Source: Sporomusaceae bacterium UBA7701 (GTDB lineage: Bacteria > Bacillota > Negativicutes > Sporomusales > UBA7701). From it: DNA of 64,000 bases. The stretch covers positions 1 through 64,000 of the forward strand of contig DLGF01000015.1 of the NCBI GenBank assembly GCA_002482545.1, written 5' to 3'. The translations under genes were made by a program, and so were the position numbers. The notes beneath the pieces are model-generated. The model ran no database searches and was not told the DNA's origin. It saw nothing but the letters and a program-made list of their open reading frames with translations. This document shows, in pieces, positions 8,479-16,607 of this stretch (within the stretch, counting starts at the first letter, position 1; each line of letters opens with the position of its first letter).

Positions 8479-8895
8479 ATGATCCAGGACGTACGGTATG
8501 AAGAGATAAAGATCGGCGACCATGCGGAGATGTCCAAGACGGTGACCGAGTATGACGTGTATTCTTTCGCCGGGATCACCGGGGATTTTAATCCGGTCCA
8601 TGTCAATGACGAGTATGCGAAGACCACGATGTTCAAGGGCCGCATCGCCCACGGGATGCTGTCGGCAGGCTTCATTTCCGCGGTGCTCGGGACGGCCCTT
8701 CCCGGCGCCAATACCATTTATCTCGGACAGGAGCTCGTATTCAAGGCGCCGGTGAAAATCGGCGACACGCTTACCGCCCGGGTGGAAGTCCAGGAAAAGC
8801 TCGATGAAAAACGCCGGATCGTGTTATTGACGACCGTGACCAACCAGGACGGAGTGGTGGTGACCGCCGGCAAAGCTACGGTCATGAAAAAATAG
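8479..8895 (+). CDS. MaoC-type (R)-specific enoyl-CoA hydratase
   Basis: This 138-residue single hot-dog protein has the hydratase-2 signature FAGITGDFNPVHVNDEYA, with the catalytic pair D36 and H41. Such PhaJ-like enzymes hydrate crotonyl-CoA to (R)-3-hydroxybutyryl-CoA and the reverse. It starts 25 bp after etfA with AAAAGGAGAG in front of the ATG. In this cluster it links the acyl-CoA dehydrogenase branch to the reductase branch, and it replaces the (S)-specific crotonase that usual butyrate operons carry. Confidence 0.9.
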   Translation: MIQDVRYEEIKIGDHAEMSKTVTEYDVYSFAGITGDFNPVHVNDEYAKTTMFKGRIAHGMLSAGFISAVLGTALPGANTIYLGQELVFKAPVKIGDTLTARVEVQEKLDEKRRIVLLTTVTNQDGVVVTAGKATVMKK

Positions 8896-8950
8896 ACAAC
8901 TGGGCCTGGGTGTCCTGTTTGCTAGACAAGGTGTACAGGAGGATAGACGC
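8891..8950. promoter_or_regulatory. Putative enhancer sites upstream of the second sigma-54 promoter
   Basis: TAGACA occurs at 8893-8898 and as the near-dyad TAGACA-AGG-TGTACA at 8923-8937, and ATAGACG follows at 8943-8949. The dyad half and the next TAGAC are 21 bp apart, the same spacing as at 2205/2226. The dyad is about 110 bp upstream of the GG element at 9036. Confidence 0.6.
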
Positions 8951-8951
8951 T

Positions 8952-8983
8952 GGGAGGGCGGGGTGGAAGAAGTCCGCCCTCCC
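8952..8983 (+). other. Intercistronic GC-rich hairpin
   Basis: GGGAGGGCGG (8952-8961) pairs perfectly with CCGCCCTCCC (8974-8983) around a 12-nt loop. No T-run is adjacent. Lying before a second sigma-54 promoter, it may limit read-through from the upstream genes. Confidence 0.5.
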
Positions 8984-9034
8984 AAGCGGCCTGTCCTCCT
9001 TGTTTTTCGCCTGCCGCGCGCAGGCGGACAAAGC

Positions 9035-9050
9035 TGGCATGAATATTGCA
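9035..9050 (+). promoter_or_regulatory. Sigma-54 promoter of the 3-oxoacyl reductase gene
   Basis: TGGCATGAATATTGCA fits the -24/-12 consensus TGGCAYG-N4-TTGCW with GG at 9036-9037 and GC at 9048-9049, the same 12-bp register as the promoter at 2308. It lies about 60 bp before the reductase start. Confidence 0.82.
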
Positions 9051-9111
9051 TCTCTTGAGAATGTCTCCGCACAGACGGGCCAGGAGATAAAAACGCGATG
9101 GAGGAATGGAC

Positions 9112-9852
9112 ATGAAAGGCTTACAGAACAAAGTGGTTATTATTACCGGGGCGGCCAACGGCATCGGCAAGGCCACAGCCCTGCGTTTCGCCGAGGAAGG
9201 CGCCAAAGTGGTGGTGGCGGACTTCGCGGACGGCTCGGCGGCGCTGGCGGAGGTTAAGGCCAAGGGCGCCGAGGGTCTTTGCGTTCAAGTCGACGTTACC
9301 GATCCGGCAAGCGTGAAAGCGATGGTTGACAAGGCGGTGGCGGCTTTTGGCCGGGTCGACGTTTTGATAAATAACGCGGGAATCACTAAAGACGCGATGA
9401 TGAAGAAGATGACGGCCGAGGCCTGGAATGATGTCATCGCGGTCAACCTTACCGGAGTCTTCCATTGTACGGCGGCGGTGGTGCCGCATATGCTGGAGCA
9501 AAAGTCGGGCGTGGTGCTGACGAGCTCCTCGGTGGTCGGAATATACGGAAACCTGGGACAAACCAATTATGCGGCTACGAAATGGGGCGTCATCGGCATG
9601 ACCAAATCCTGGGCCAAGGAAATGGCCAAGAATGGTCTCAGGTTCAACTGCGTGGCCCCCGGCTTTATCGGAACCGAAATGGTCAAAAAGATTCCCGAGC
9701 AGGTATTGAAGGAAAAGATCCTGGTGAAAGTTCCGGCAGGCCGTCTGGGCGAACCGGAGGAAATTGCCGCCGCTTTCGCCTTCCTCGCCTCCGACGACGC
9801 CCGGTTCATCAACGGAACGGTTCTCAGCGTGGACGGCGCCTGCACCCTGTAA
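9112..9852 (+). CDS. SDR-family 3-oxoacyl/acetoacetyl-CoA reductase (PhaB/FabG type)
   Basis: This 246-residue short-chain dehydrogenase has TGAANGIG (12-19), NNAG (87-90) and the catalytic S140, Y153, K157. D37 closes the second beta strand, which in this family usually means NAD(H) rather than NADPH. That suits catabolic oxidation of (R)-3-hydroxybutyryl-CoA to acetoacetyl-CoA. GGAGG is 7 nt before the ATG at 9112; the ATG at 9106 is too close to it. The gene stands alone behind its own sigma-54 promoter and is not linked to fatty-acid synthesis genes. Confidence 0.9.
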   Translation: MKGLQNKVVIITGAANGIGKATALRFAEEGAKVVVADFADGSAALAEVKAKGAEGLCVQVDVTDPASVKAMVDKAVAAFGRVDVLINNAGITKDAMMKKMTAEAWNDVIAVNLTGVFHCTAAVVPHMLEQKSGVVLTSSSVVGIYGNLGQTNYAATKWGVIGMTKSWAKEMAKNGLRFNCVAPGFIGTEMVKKIPEQVLKEKILVKVPAGRLGEPEEIAAAFAFLASDDARFINGTVLSVDGACTL

Positions 9853-9928
9853 GACTCCCGCCGCCGGATAAGGCGAGACCCCTGGATCGATGTCCGAAAA
9901 TCGGCACACTGCCTGGATGGAGGATGCC

Positions 9929-12022
9929 ATGCGCTTTAATGATTTGATGAGTACCCGTGTCGTTGTTCTCAAGCCCGGCATGACAGCGGAGGAGGCGGCG
10001 AAGCTCTTTTGCGATACCCGGATCAACGGCGCGCCGGTTGTCGACGACGAGGGAAAACTGGTGGGGCTGGTTACGAAGTCTCAACTTGTCGGCGTATTGG
10101 CGGACCGCAGTCTGCTGGACCGGCCGGTCGGCGCGGTGATGGTCCGGGATGTGTTTTGTCTGAAGGCGGATATGACGGTCAGCCAGTTGCAGCAACGCAA
10201 GGAAATCTACCAATACAGCTGCTTTCCGGTGGTTGACGGGCAAAGGCGGCCGGTCGGCATCATCAACCGGATCGATCTTGTCAAATACCTGTCCGAGCAG
10301 TCGCTGTTCCTGGCCGAGGAATTTCAGGCGGTGCTGGACTCGGTTCTCGGGGGAGTCATCGCGGTAAACGCGGAGAATGTCGTTACGCTGTTCAATCCCG
10401 CCGCCGAAGAAATCACCGGTCTGAAGGCCGAAACGGTCCTCGGGCGGCATGTGGAGGAGGTTATCCCCAATTCAGGGCTGCAGCGGGTCCTGAACCTGGG
10501 GGTTTCCGAATTGAACCGGCGGCAGAATCTGGGGAATTGCGAGGTTGTCACCAACCGTTCCCCCATTCTGAAGGGAAAGAAAATCATGGGCGCCGTCGCC
10601 TTTTTCCAGGACGTGACCGACGTGCAGAAGACCGCCGCCGAACTGGAAAATGTCAAAAAGCTGAAAAGCACCCTGGAATCGGCTATCGAAAGCATTTTTG
10701 AAGGCATCGTCGTGGTGGACAGAGACGGCACGGTGACGATGATGAATCAATCCTACGGGGAATTTATCGGCGTCGACGCCCGGGAGATGATCGGGAAACA
10801 CGTGGTTGACGTCATTCCCAACACCCGCATGCATATTGTCGCCCAGACCGGCAAACCGGAAATCGCCGAAGTGCAGCGCATTAATGAAAATAACGTCGTG
10901 GTCACCCGCATTCCCATTATCAAAGAGGGGGAAGTGGTGGGCGCCGTAGGCAAAGTATTGTTTAAGGACATCAAAGACTTTAAAGTGCTGGCCAGAAAAT
11001 TGAATGACTTGCAATCCGAACTGGAGTACTATAAAGAAGAGCTGTCAAAAGTCCGGGGCGGCCGGTACCGGATTGAGACGATCATCGGCACCAGCGACAA
11101 GATGGAATGGCTGAAAACCATTGCCGCGAAGGCGGCGAAGGGGACGTCGACGGTCCTGGTGCTGGGCGAAAGCGGCACCGGCAAGGAGGTATTCGCCAAC
11201 GCCGTTCATAACGCCGGCCCCCGCCAGCACGCTCCTTTTATCAAGGTGAACTGCGCCGCAGTGCCGGAAAATCTATTGGAATCGGAGCTTTTCGGATACG
11301 AGGAGGGAGCCTTCACCGGAGCGCGAAAGGGCGGAAAACCCGGGAAATTTGAGCTGGCCAGCGGCGGGACGATCTTTCTCGATGAAATCGGCGATATGTC
11401 CATGGCGATGCAGGCCAAGCTGCTGCGCGTGCTTCAGGAGCGGGAAATTGAACGGGTCGGCGGAACCAAGACGATCAAGATCGACGTCCGGGTGATTGCC
11501 GCCACCAACCGGGACTTGGAAACCATGATTGAAAAAGGCCAATTCCGGCAGGATTTATTTTACCGCCTGAATGTCATGACTTTGTCCATTCCGCCGCTTA
11601 GGGAGCGCAAGGAGGACATTCCGCTCTTGTGCGCGGCTTTGCTCAGAAAAATCAATAATCAGTACCCCTATGGCGCGGAAGATGTTTCCCCCGAGGCGAT
11701 GCAGATTCTCCTTGAATATAATTGGCCCGGAAATGTCCGGGAGCTGGAAAATATTCTGGAACGGGCCGTAAACCTGATGGACGACGACGTCAACATCCAG
11801 CCCCGGCATTTGCCGCCGCTGTTGAAAAAGCTGAATAAAGCCGGCAGTAGCGAGAGCGACGCGGCGATGAGCGATCTCGCCGGAGTGATGGTCAGCGCGG
11901 AACGGCAGGCCATCCTGCGGGCCCTGGAGGCGGCGGGAGGCAACCGGACCAAGGCGGCCAAGCTTCTTGGAATTCACCGGTCCGGGTTTTACCAGAAACT
12001 GCAGAAATACCAAATATCCTAG
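9929..12022 (+). CDS. Sigma-54-dependent activator with CBS pair and PAS domains
   Basis: This protein of about 697 residues has, in order, two CBS motifs (about 1-125), two PAS-like domains (about 130-385), an AAA+ domain with Walker A GESGTGKE, the sigma-54-contacting GAFTGA loop and an arginine finger region, and a C-terminal Fis-type helix-turn-helix (NRTKAAKLLGIHRSGFYQKL). GGAGG 5 nt before the ATG at 9929 decides the start; an ATG at 9890 in the same frame lacks a ribosome site. It closes the cluster and is the obvious activator of the three sigma-54 promoters here. CBS pairs often bind adenosine ligands, so it may read energy or CoA-ester state (inference). Confidence 0.94.
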   Translation: MRFNDLMSTRVVVLKPGMTAEEAAKLFCDTRINGAPVVDDEGKLVGLVTKSQLVGVLADRSLLDRPVGAVMVRDVFCLKADMTVSQLQQRKEIYQYSCFPVVDGQRRPVGIINRIDLVKYLSEQSLFLAEEFQAVLDSVLGGVIAVNAENVVTLFNPAAEEITGLKAETVLGRHVEEVIPNSGLQRVLNLGVSELNRRQNLGNCEVVTNRSPILKGKKIMGAVAFFQDVTDVQKTAAELENVKKLKSTLESAIESIFEGIVVVDRDGTVTMMNQSYGEFIGVDAREMIGKHVVDVIPNTRMHIVAQTGKPEIAEVQRINENNVVVTRIPIIKEGEVVGAVGKVLFKDIKDFKVLARKLNDLQSELEYYKEELSKVRGGRYRIETIIGTSDKMEWLKTIAAKAAKGTSTVLVLGESGTGKEVFANAVHNAGPRQHAPFIKVNCAAVPENLLESELFGYEEGAFTGARKGGKPGKFELASGGTIFLDEIGDMSMAMQAKLLRVLQEREIERVGGTKTIKIDVRVIAATNRDLETMIEKGQFRQDLFYRLNVMTLSIPPLRERKEDIPLLCAALLRKINNQYPYGAEDVSPEAMQILLEYNWPGNVRELENILERAVNLMDDDVNIQPRHLPPLLKKLNKAGSSESDAAMSDLAGVMVSAERQAILRALEAAGGNRTKAAKLLGIHRSGFYQKLQKYQIS

Positions 12023-12027
12023 AGCAT

Positions 12028-12057
12028 AAGGACACGCCGGCTGACGGTTGTGTCCTT
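12028..12057 (+). terminator. Weak stem-loop after the activator gene
   Basis: AAGGACAC (12028-12035) pairs with GTGTCCTT (12050-12057) just after the stop codon. The following T-run is poor, so it may be a weak terminator. Confidence 0.45.
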
Positions 12058-12113
12058 TGCTTGTCCGCGGGGCCCGGGGAAGAGGCGGCTGCGGGGGCGG
12101 TCCGGAATGAGGG

Positions 12114-12142
12114 TTGGCGTACAAGGGCGGGCTTGCTATAAT
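12114..12142 (+). promoter_or_regulatory. Sigma-A promoter of the HAD phosphatase
   Basis: TTGGCG (12114-12119), a 17-bp spacer, and TATAAT (12137-12142) lie 33 bp before the ATG. Confidence 0.7.
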
Positions 12143-12174
12143 AGGTTGTATAAACATAACCGCCAGGGGGAGCG

Positions 12175-12822
12175 ATGATGCGATACCGGCAGATCATCTG
12201 GGATTGGAATGGAACTCTCTTGGACGACAAGGATATCTGTGTGGATATTATGAACCGGATTCTGAACAGACGGGCCCTTCCGCCCCTCAGCAGGGAAAAG
12301 TATTGCAGCGTGTTCGGCTTTCCGGTGAAGGATTATTATAAACGGCTCGGCTTTGATTTTCGGGTCGAGCCCTTCGAGGATATTTCCCTGGAGTATATTT
12401 TTGCCTATCAGCAACAGTGTTTCCAGGCCAGGCTCAGCGAGGGCGCGCTTGGCGCCCTGGAAAGTTGCCGGCAGGCAGGGCTTAGCCAGATTATCCTTTC
12501 GGCGACGGAACAAACTTTTTTGGAGCAGCAGGTCGCCTTTTTCGGGATTCGCCATTATTTCCGGGAACTGCTGGGGCTCGACAACTGCCACGCCGCCGGA
12601 AAAGTCGAGCTGGCCCGGGCGTGGATGGCGGACAAGGAACTGGACTTGTCAACCATCATCCTCGTGGGGGACACGGTCCATGACTATGAAGTAGCCAGCG
12701 CCATCGGCTGCGCATGCGTCCTCCTGTCCACCGGGCATCAAAGCGGAGCGCGGCTGAAGACTCTGGAGGTTCCGGTTTTCGACGACTTCGGTCAATTGGA
12801 GATTTTCCTGGAAATTTCCTGA
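12175..12822 (+). CDS. HAD-superfamily hydrolase, phosphoglycolate-phosphatase-like
   Basis: This 215-residue HAD protein has motif I as DWNGT (D10 to T14), a helical cap at roughly 20-95, motif II SAT, a motif III Lys and motif IV VGDTVHD. The usual DxDGT second Asp, the acid/base, is Asn here, which occurs in a subset of the superfamily and may lower or change activity. GGGGGAG precedes two ATGs (12175, 12178) and either may be used. It has its own promoter at 12114-12142. The true substrate is unknown. Confidence 0.85.
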   Translation: MMRYRQIIWDWNGTLLDDKDICVDIMNRILNRRALPPLSREKYCSVFGFPVKDYYKRLGFDFRVEPFEDISLEYIFAYQQQCFQARLSEGALGALESCRQAGLSQIILSATEQTFLEQQVAFFGIRHYFRELLGLDNCHAAGKVELARAWMADKELDLSTIILVGDTVHDYEVASAIGCACVLLSTGHQSGARLKTLEVPVFDDFGQLEIFLEIS

Positions 12823-12919
12823 AAAATACTGCCGGAAACCGGACAGGCCATTATAATAAGGGTATGGTGATTCATCAGAGCAATTGCTGCGGCAGTTAGC
12901 ATCAAAGGAGGAAACCGAT

Positions 12920-13759
12920 GTGGAACGTTTGGGCAGGAAAATAGGGTTTATCGGCGGCGGGCAGATGGGGGAAGCCATCATCCGCGGGCTGCTGAAAGCC
13001 GGTTTGTGCGTAGCGCAGGATATCCATGTAATGGATATATTGGCTTCGCGGCTGCAGTATCTGAAGGACAAATTTCAGGTCACCCAGTCCAGGAGCGACA
13101 GAAATACCGGCTATGCGTACCTGGCGGAAAACTGCGATATTATCGTTCTCGCCGTCAAGCCCCAGGTCCTCAAGGAAGTAATGGAATACCTGAAGGATAT
13201 CTCCTGGACAGGCGACAAGCTGATTATCTCCATCGTCGGAGGCGCAAAAACCACGGCTATTGAAAAGTATGTGCCGGGAATCCCGGTCGTCCGGGTCATC
13301 CCCAACACGCCGATGCTGGTCAACATCGGGGCGTCCGGCGTCGCCCTGGGGCAGCGGGCCACCCAGGAGCACGGCCGTTTGGCGCTGCAAATCTTCGAGG
13401 CTTTGGGGATTGCCTATGTGGTGCCGGAGCATCTGATTGACCCGATCACTTCGGTCAGCGGCACCGGACCGGCCTATGTGTATATGTTCATTGAAGCCCT
13501 GGCGGACGGAGGGGTCGAAATGGGACTTTCCCGGGAAATGGCCCAGGCTCTGGCTGCCCAAACCGTTATGGGGGCCGCGAAGATGGTTCTCGAGACCGGC
13601 GAGCATCCGGGGAGACTCAAGGATAATGTCTGTTCTCCCGGCGGAGCGACGATTGCCGGGGTCAGGGCCCTGGAGCAGGGCGGTTTCAGGGGGATCGTCA
13701 TGGATGCCGTGGAGGCGGGAAAGGTCCGGATGGAAGAAGTGGGCAAGAAGGCGGAGTAG
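12920..13759 (+). CDS. proC: Pyrroline-5-carboxylate reductase
   Basis: This protein of about 279 residues reduces pyrroline-5-carboxylate to proline, the last step of proline synthesis. The N-terminal Rossmann motif is GFIGGGQMGEAI, followed by PNTPMLV and the C-terminal dimer segment with SVSGTGPAYVY and SPGGATIAG. AAAGGAGG 8 nt before a GTG at 12920 fixes the start; an upstream TTG at 12884 extends the frame but has no ribosome site. A TATAAT at 12852-12857 may serve as its -10 box. Confidence 0.94.
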   Translation: MERLGRKIGFIGGGQMGEAIIRGLLKAGLCVAQDIHVMDILASRLQYLKDKFQVTQSRSDRNTGYAYLAENCDIIVLAVKPQVLKEVMEYLKDISWTGDKLIISIVGGAKTTAIEKYVPGIPVVRVIPNTPMLVNIGASGVALGQRATQEHGRLALQIFEALGIAYVVPEHLIDPITSVSGTGPAYVYMFIEALADGGVEMGLSREMAQALAAQTVMGAAKMVLETGEHPGRLKDNVCSPGGATIAGVRALEQGGFRGIVMDAVEAGKVRMEEVGKKAE

Positions 13760-13788
13760 TGCCGCCGTATTGTTAAGGAGGCGTTACC

Positions 13789-14247
13789 GTGGCAAAGATA
13801 CGAAGCACCGATGAGCCGGTGGGCCGGATGGCGAAGCTCATGGCGGAGCTATATCTCTTCATGGCCCAGGAAATGGTCGACCGGCTGGGCGAAAAAGATG
13901 GGAAAGCGGCCGTACGGGCCGCCATAACCAAGTTTGGCGAGGCCCGGGTGGCCTCTATGCGGGAAGAAGCCCGGGAACGGGGCCTGGCGATCACTGCGGA
14001 GACCTATGCCCTGGTCCGGGATATGCCGGGGATTTCCTGGGAAAGGGACCCGGCGAATCCCGGCGACGTCACCTATTGCCCGATGGAGGATATGTGGAGG
14101 GGCTTGGGCGACCGGGAACTCGGCGCCATCTATTGCGAGATCGATGGCGTATTGTACGAGGGCTTCAACGCCGAGTTCGAAAGGCCGCTGTGCAAAACCA
14201 GCGGCGATTGCTGTTGCCGGTTCATCGTGAGGAGTAAACAACCCTAA
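13789..14247 (+). CDS. ATC-hydrolase-family (L-2-amino-thiazoline-4-carboxylate hydrolase-like) protein
   Basis: This 152-residue protein has an N-terminal helical half and a C-terminal half ending in the Cys-rich motif LCKTSGDCCCRFIV, the pattern of the ATC hydrolase family (named for an enzyme making L-cysteine from aminothiazoline carboxylate). Most members are uncharacterised and the role here is unknown. AAGGAGG precedes the GTG start, 29 bp after proC, so they are probably co-transcribed. The terminator at 14295-14329 follows. Confidence 0.7.
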   Translation: MAKIRSTDEPVGRMAKLMAELYLFMAQEMVDRLGEKDGKAAVRAAITKFGEARVASMREEARERGLAITAETYALVRDMPGISWERDPANPGDVTYCPMEDMWRGLGDRELGAIYCEIDGVLYEGFNAEFERPLCKTSGDCCCRFIVRSKQP

Positions 14248-14294
14248 CGGTTGGGTGGAAAGTTTCCGGCCGGGCGGAGGATATTGTGTAAGAT

Positions 14295-14329
14295 GAAAGC
14301 AGGCTGTCCCAATAGGAAAGCCTGCTTTC
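14295..14329. terminator. Bidirectional terminator
   Basis: GAAAGCAGGCT (14295-14305) pairs with AGCCTGCTTTC (14319-14329). It lies between convergent genes ending at 14247 (plus) and 14359 (minus). Confidence 0.75.
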
Positions 14330-14358
14330 GTTTGCGCCAAGGCGGGGCCGAGCCGCGG

Positions 14359-14970
14359 TTAAAGTGCAAGCAAGATGGGAACAGCGCCCAGCAGCATCAT
14401 CAGGAGCCCCGAAAAACGATTGACGGTGCGTATTTTTCCCGGAGTGATCTTATGCTGGAACAGACCCACAAGGTTGCTCAAAACCAACCACCATAGGGCC
14501 GAACCAAGAAATACGCCCAGTACGGCCGCTGTTACACTCGCAGCGTCGGTGCCGGATTCGGTTAAGCGGATAAAAGCGAATACTGCCAGAATCGATAGGA
14601 CGGCGAGCGGGTTGGCCAGCGTAATCAACAGCGCGGAAACATACGAGCGGTAAAGGCTTTGCTCGTCATTCGCCGCAGCCGTGAAATCGGCAGGGGCGGA
14701 AAAGGTTTTAACTCCCAAGGCAATGAAAAAGATACCGCCGGCCCAACGGAGGACGGCTTCCTCCCGGATAACGAAGTTGATCAGGATACTGAGACCGACG
14801 ACTGCCGCAAATGCGTACAAAGCGTCGGCAGTTGCCGCGCCCAAGCCCGAAACGAAGCCGGCCCATTTTCCTTTCAGCAGCGTCCGGCGTATGCACAAGA
14901 TGTTGACCGGACCGATGGGGACAGATAATATAAGGCCCGTGAGGAAGGCCTTGGCAAAAATAATGTACAT
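14359..14970 (-). CDS. LysE-family amino acid exporter
   Basis: This 203-residue membrane protein has about six hydrophobic segments. It carries the LysE/RhtB-like N-terminal signature SVPIGPVNILCIRRTLLKG and ANPLAVLSI in the middle. Members export basic or other amino acids or related compounds; the substrate cannot be told. It is monocistronic, facing the ATC-hydrolase gene across a shared terminator and divergent from the PaaK-like gene. Confidence 0.88.
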   Translation of the reverse strand: MYIIFAKAFLTGLILSVPIGPVNILCIRRTLLKGKWAGFVSGLGAATADALYAFAAVVGLSILINFVIREEAVLRWAGGIFFIALGVKTFSAPADFTAAANDEQSLYRSYVSALLITLANPLAVLSILAVFAFIRLTESGTDAASVTAAVLGVFLGSALWWLVLSNLVGLFQHKITPGKIRTVNRFSGLLMMLLGAVPILLAL

Positions 14971-15122
14971 CGGAGCCCCTTCTTAACAAAAACTGGTCTT
15001 GCCTACAGTATCTGTTAAGAGCGTGGGGACTATTCCACCGGGATGAATAAGGCGGACAACAGGGGAAAAAACTAGAGCGTGGCTCGCTTTGCACCCACTT
15101 GCCGACGGAGGAAGGGATATAA

Positions 15123-16477
15123 TTGCTGTTCAAAGTACTGGATAGCGCCATAAGAAAATTCGAAACGCGGAATTGCTCGCCGACGCTTCCCCGGCGAATC
15201 GGGGGCGTGCTCAACCGGCTGATGCAGCGCGGACTTACCGCCGCGGTGATCGAAGAAATTCAGACCCAGCGCCTGCGGGATGCCGTACGATATGTTTATG
15301 GACGCTCTCCCTTTTACCGGCGGCTGTTTAGCGGGGCCGGCCTTCGGCCTGAGGATATCGCCGGGTTGTCCGACCTGCGCAAGATCCCCTTTACTACGTC
15401 GCAGGATATCCGGCAATGGCGTGATTTTTTATGTGTGCCCGAGGACAAATTATCGGCAGTTTTCACCACGTCGGGGACGACCGGCGAACCCAAGCGGGTG
15501 TATTACACGTTCCGGGAAATGCAGACGCTGTCCAACCTCTTTGCGGTAGCCGTCCGGGCCGTTCATCCGGGAAACCTCGTCGCCCTGATCGCTTTGCCGC
15601 TCAGCCACGGTTTGTGGATTGGCTCCGCCAGTGTCCAGCGGGCTGTCGAAAGGGCCGGCGGACTGTCCCTGCCCGTAGGGGCCGATGATCCCGGGGAGAC
15701 TGTCGTATGGATGAAGCGATTCAATCCCAACGTGATTTTTTCATCGCCGTCTTATATGACGGCCCTTACGCGGGAAGCCGAAAGCTGCGGGTTCCGGCCG
15801 GCGATCGACACGATTTGGCTGGCCGGTGAACTGGTGACTGAGGAGCATAAACGGCGGTTCAGCGAGTATTGGAAAGCCGAAATATATGATAGTTTCGGGT
15901 CGACGGAGATCGGCAGCGCGCAAACCATAGCCCTTCCCGGCTGCAGGGCCTTGCATTTGAATGATCTGCACCTTGTCACGGAAATCATCGCGCCGGAAAC
16001 GGCTTGCCGGCTGAAGAAGGAGAATTGGTATTTACAACAATCCGGCGGGAGGGGATGCCGCTGATCCGGTACCGGTCGGGAGACCGGGCGAGATGGGTCC
16101 GGTGCGGCTGCTGGCTGCCGCTAAACGCGATTCAGTTCATGGGGCGCGCGGATGACATGATCGTAGCCGGCGATATGAACCTTTTCGGCCGGGTCATGGC
16201 CGAAGCCATAGCCGGGATTTCCGGCTCGACGGGGCGCATTCTTCTGGAAGTGGACAAAGTCGATCTGGCGGATAGGCTGAAGATTCGGGTAGAAGGAAAA
16301 GACGTCAGGGAAGATGCCGTGCGGCAGGCTCTGTTTGCCGCTTATCCCGAACTCGGCGTCAACATCCGGAACGGAAACCTCTTGCTGGCGATCGACAGGA
16401 CCGAAAGCCTGGGCAATCAGATCAAGGACTTCAGGATTATCGACCGGCGCATCGCGTCCAGCGCCGGAAAGGAATGA
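15123..16477 (+). pseudogene. PaaK/F390-synthetase-like AMP-forming ligase, broken by a -1 frameshift
   Basis: The first frame (TTG at 15123, after GGAGGAAGGG) gives a PaaK-like N-terminal part with the AMP-binding loop TTSGTTGEPKR and DSFGSTEIG. At about 16001 the frame breaks: PETA continues only as unrelated residues to a stop at 16064. The expected sequence resumes in another frame as LPAEEGELVFTTIRREG and runs to 16477, including LIRYRSGD. Adding one G at 16001-16003 would restore PETG-LPAEEGEL and a product of about 451 residues, close to the usual 430-450. It is either a sequencing error or a recent pseudogene, since both halves look well conserved. Confidence 0.85.
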
Positions 16478-16494
16478 CACCGGTGCCGGCGCTA

Positions 16495-16527
16495 ACCCCG
16501 TCCGTTTTAGGGCGGGGTCATGTTTTT
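16495..16527 (+). terminator. Intrinsic terminator
   Basis: ACCCCG (16495-16500) pairs with CGGGGT (16513-16518), followed by CATGTTTTTT. It ends the PaaK-like gene. Confidence 0.75.
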
Positions 16528-16529
16528 TA

Positions 16530-16559
16530 TTGACAGGGACAAATTATTCCAGGTAAAAT
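16530..16559 (+). promoter_or_regulatory. Sigma-A promoter of the rrf2-cyd operon
   Basis: TTGACA (16530-16535), an 18-bp spacer and TAAAAT (16554-16559) lie just ahead of a dyad operator. Confidence 0.7.
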
Positions 16560-16570
16560 AAATATAAAGT

Positions 16571-16590
16571 ATACTATACCGGAATAGTAT
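16571..16590. promoter_or_regulatory. Candidate Rrf2 operator
   Basis: ATACTAT-ACCGGA-ATAGTAT is a perfect 7-bp inverted repeat with a 6-bp spacer. It lies just downstream of the predicted -10 box and 18 bp before the regulator's GTG, a position suited to autorepression. Confidence 0.65.
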
Positions 16591-16607
16591 TGATTTGGGG
16601 TGGGACA

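Noticed and set aside
9853..9928. Separate sigma-54 promoter for the activator gene
   Set aside because: No GG-N10-GC match in the 76-bp gap; the gene is probably read through from the reductase promoter.
16567..16580. Third copy of the GTATA-N3-TATAC dyad before the Rrf2 gene
   Set aside because: The half-sites are only one base apart there, and the longer ATACTAT-N6-ATAGTAT dyad explains the sequence better.
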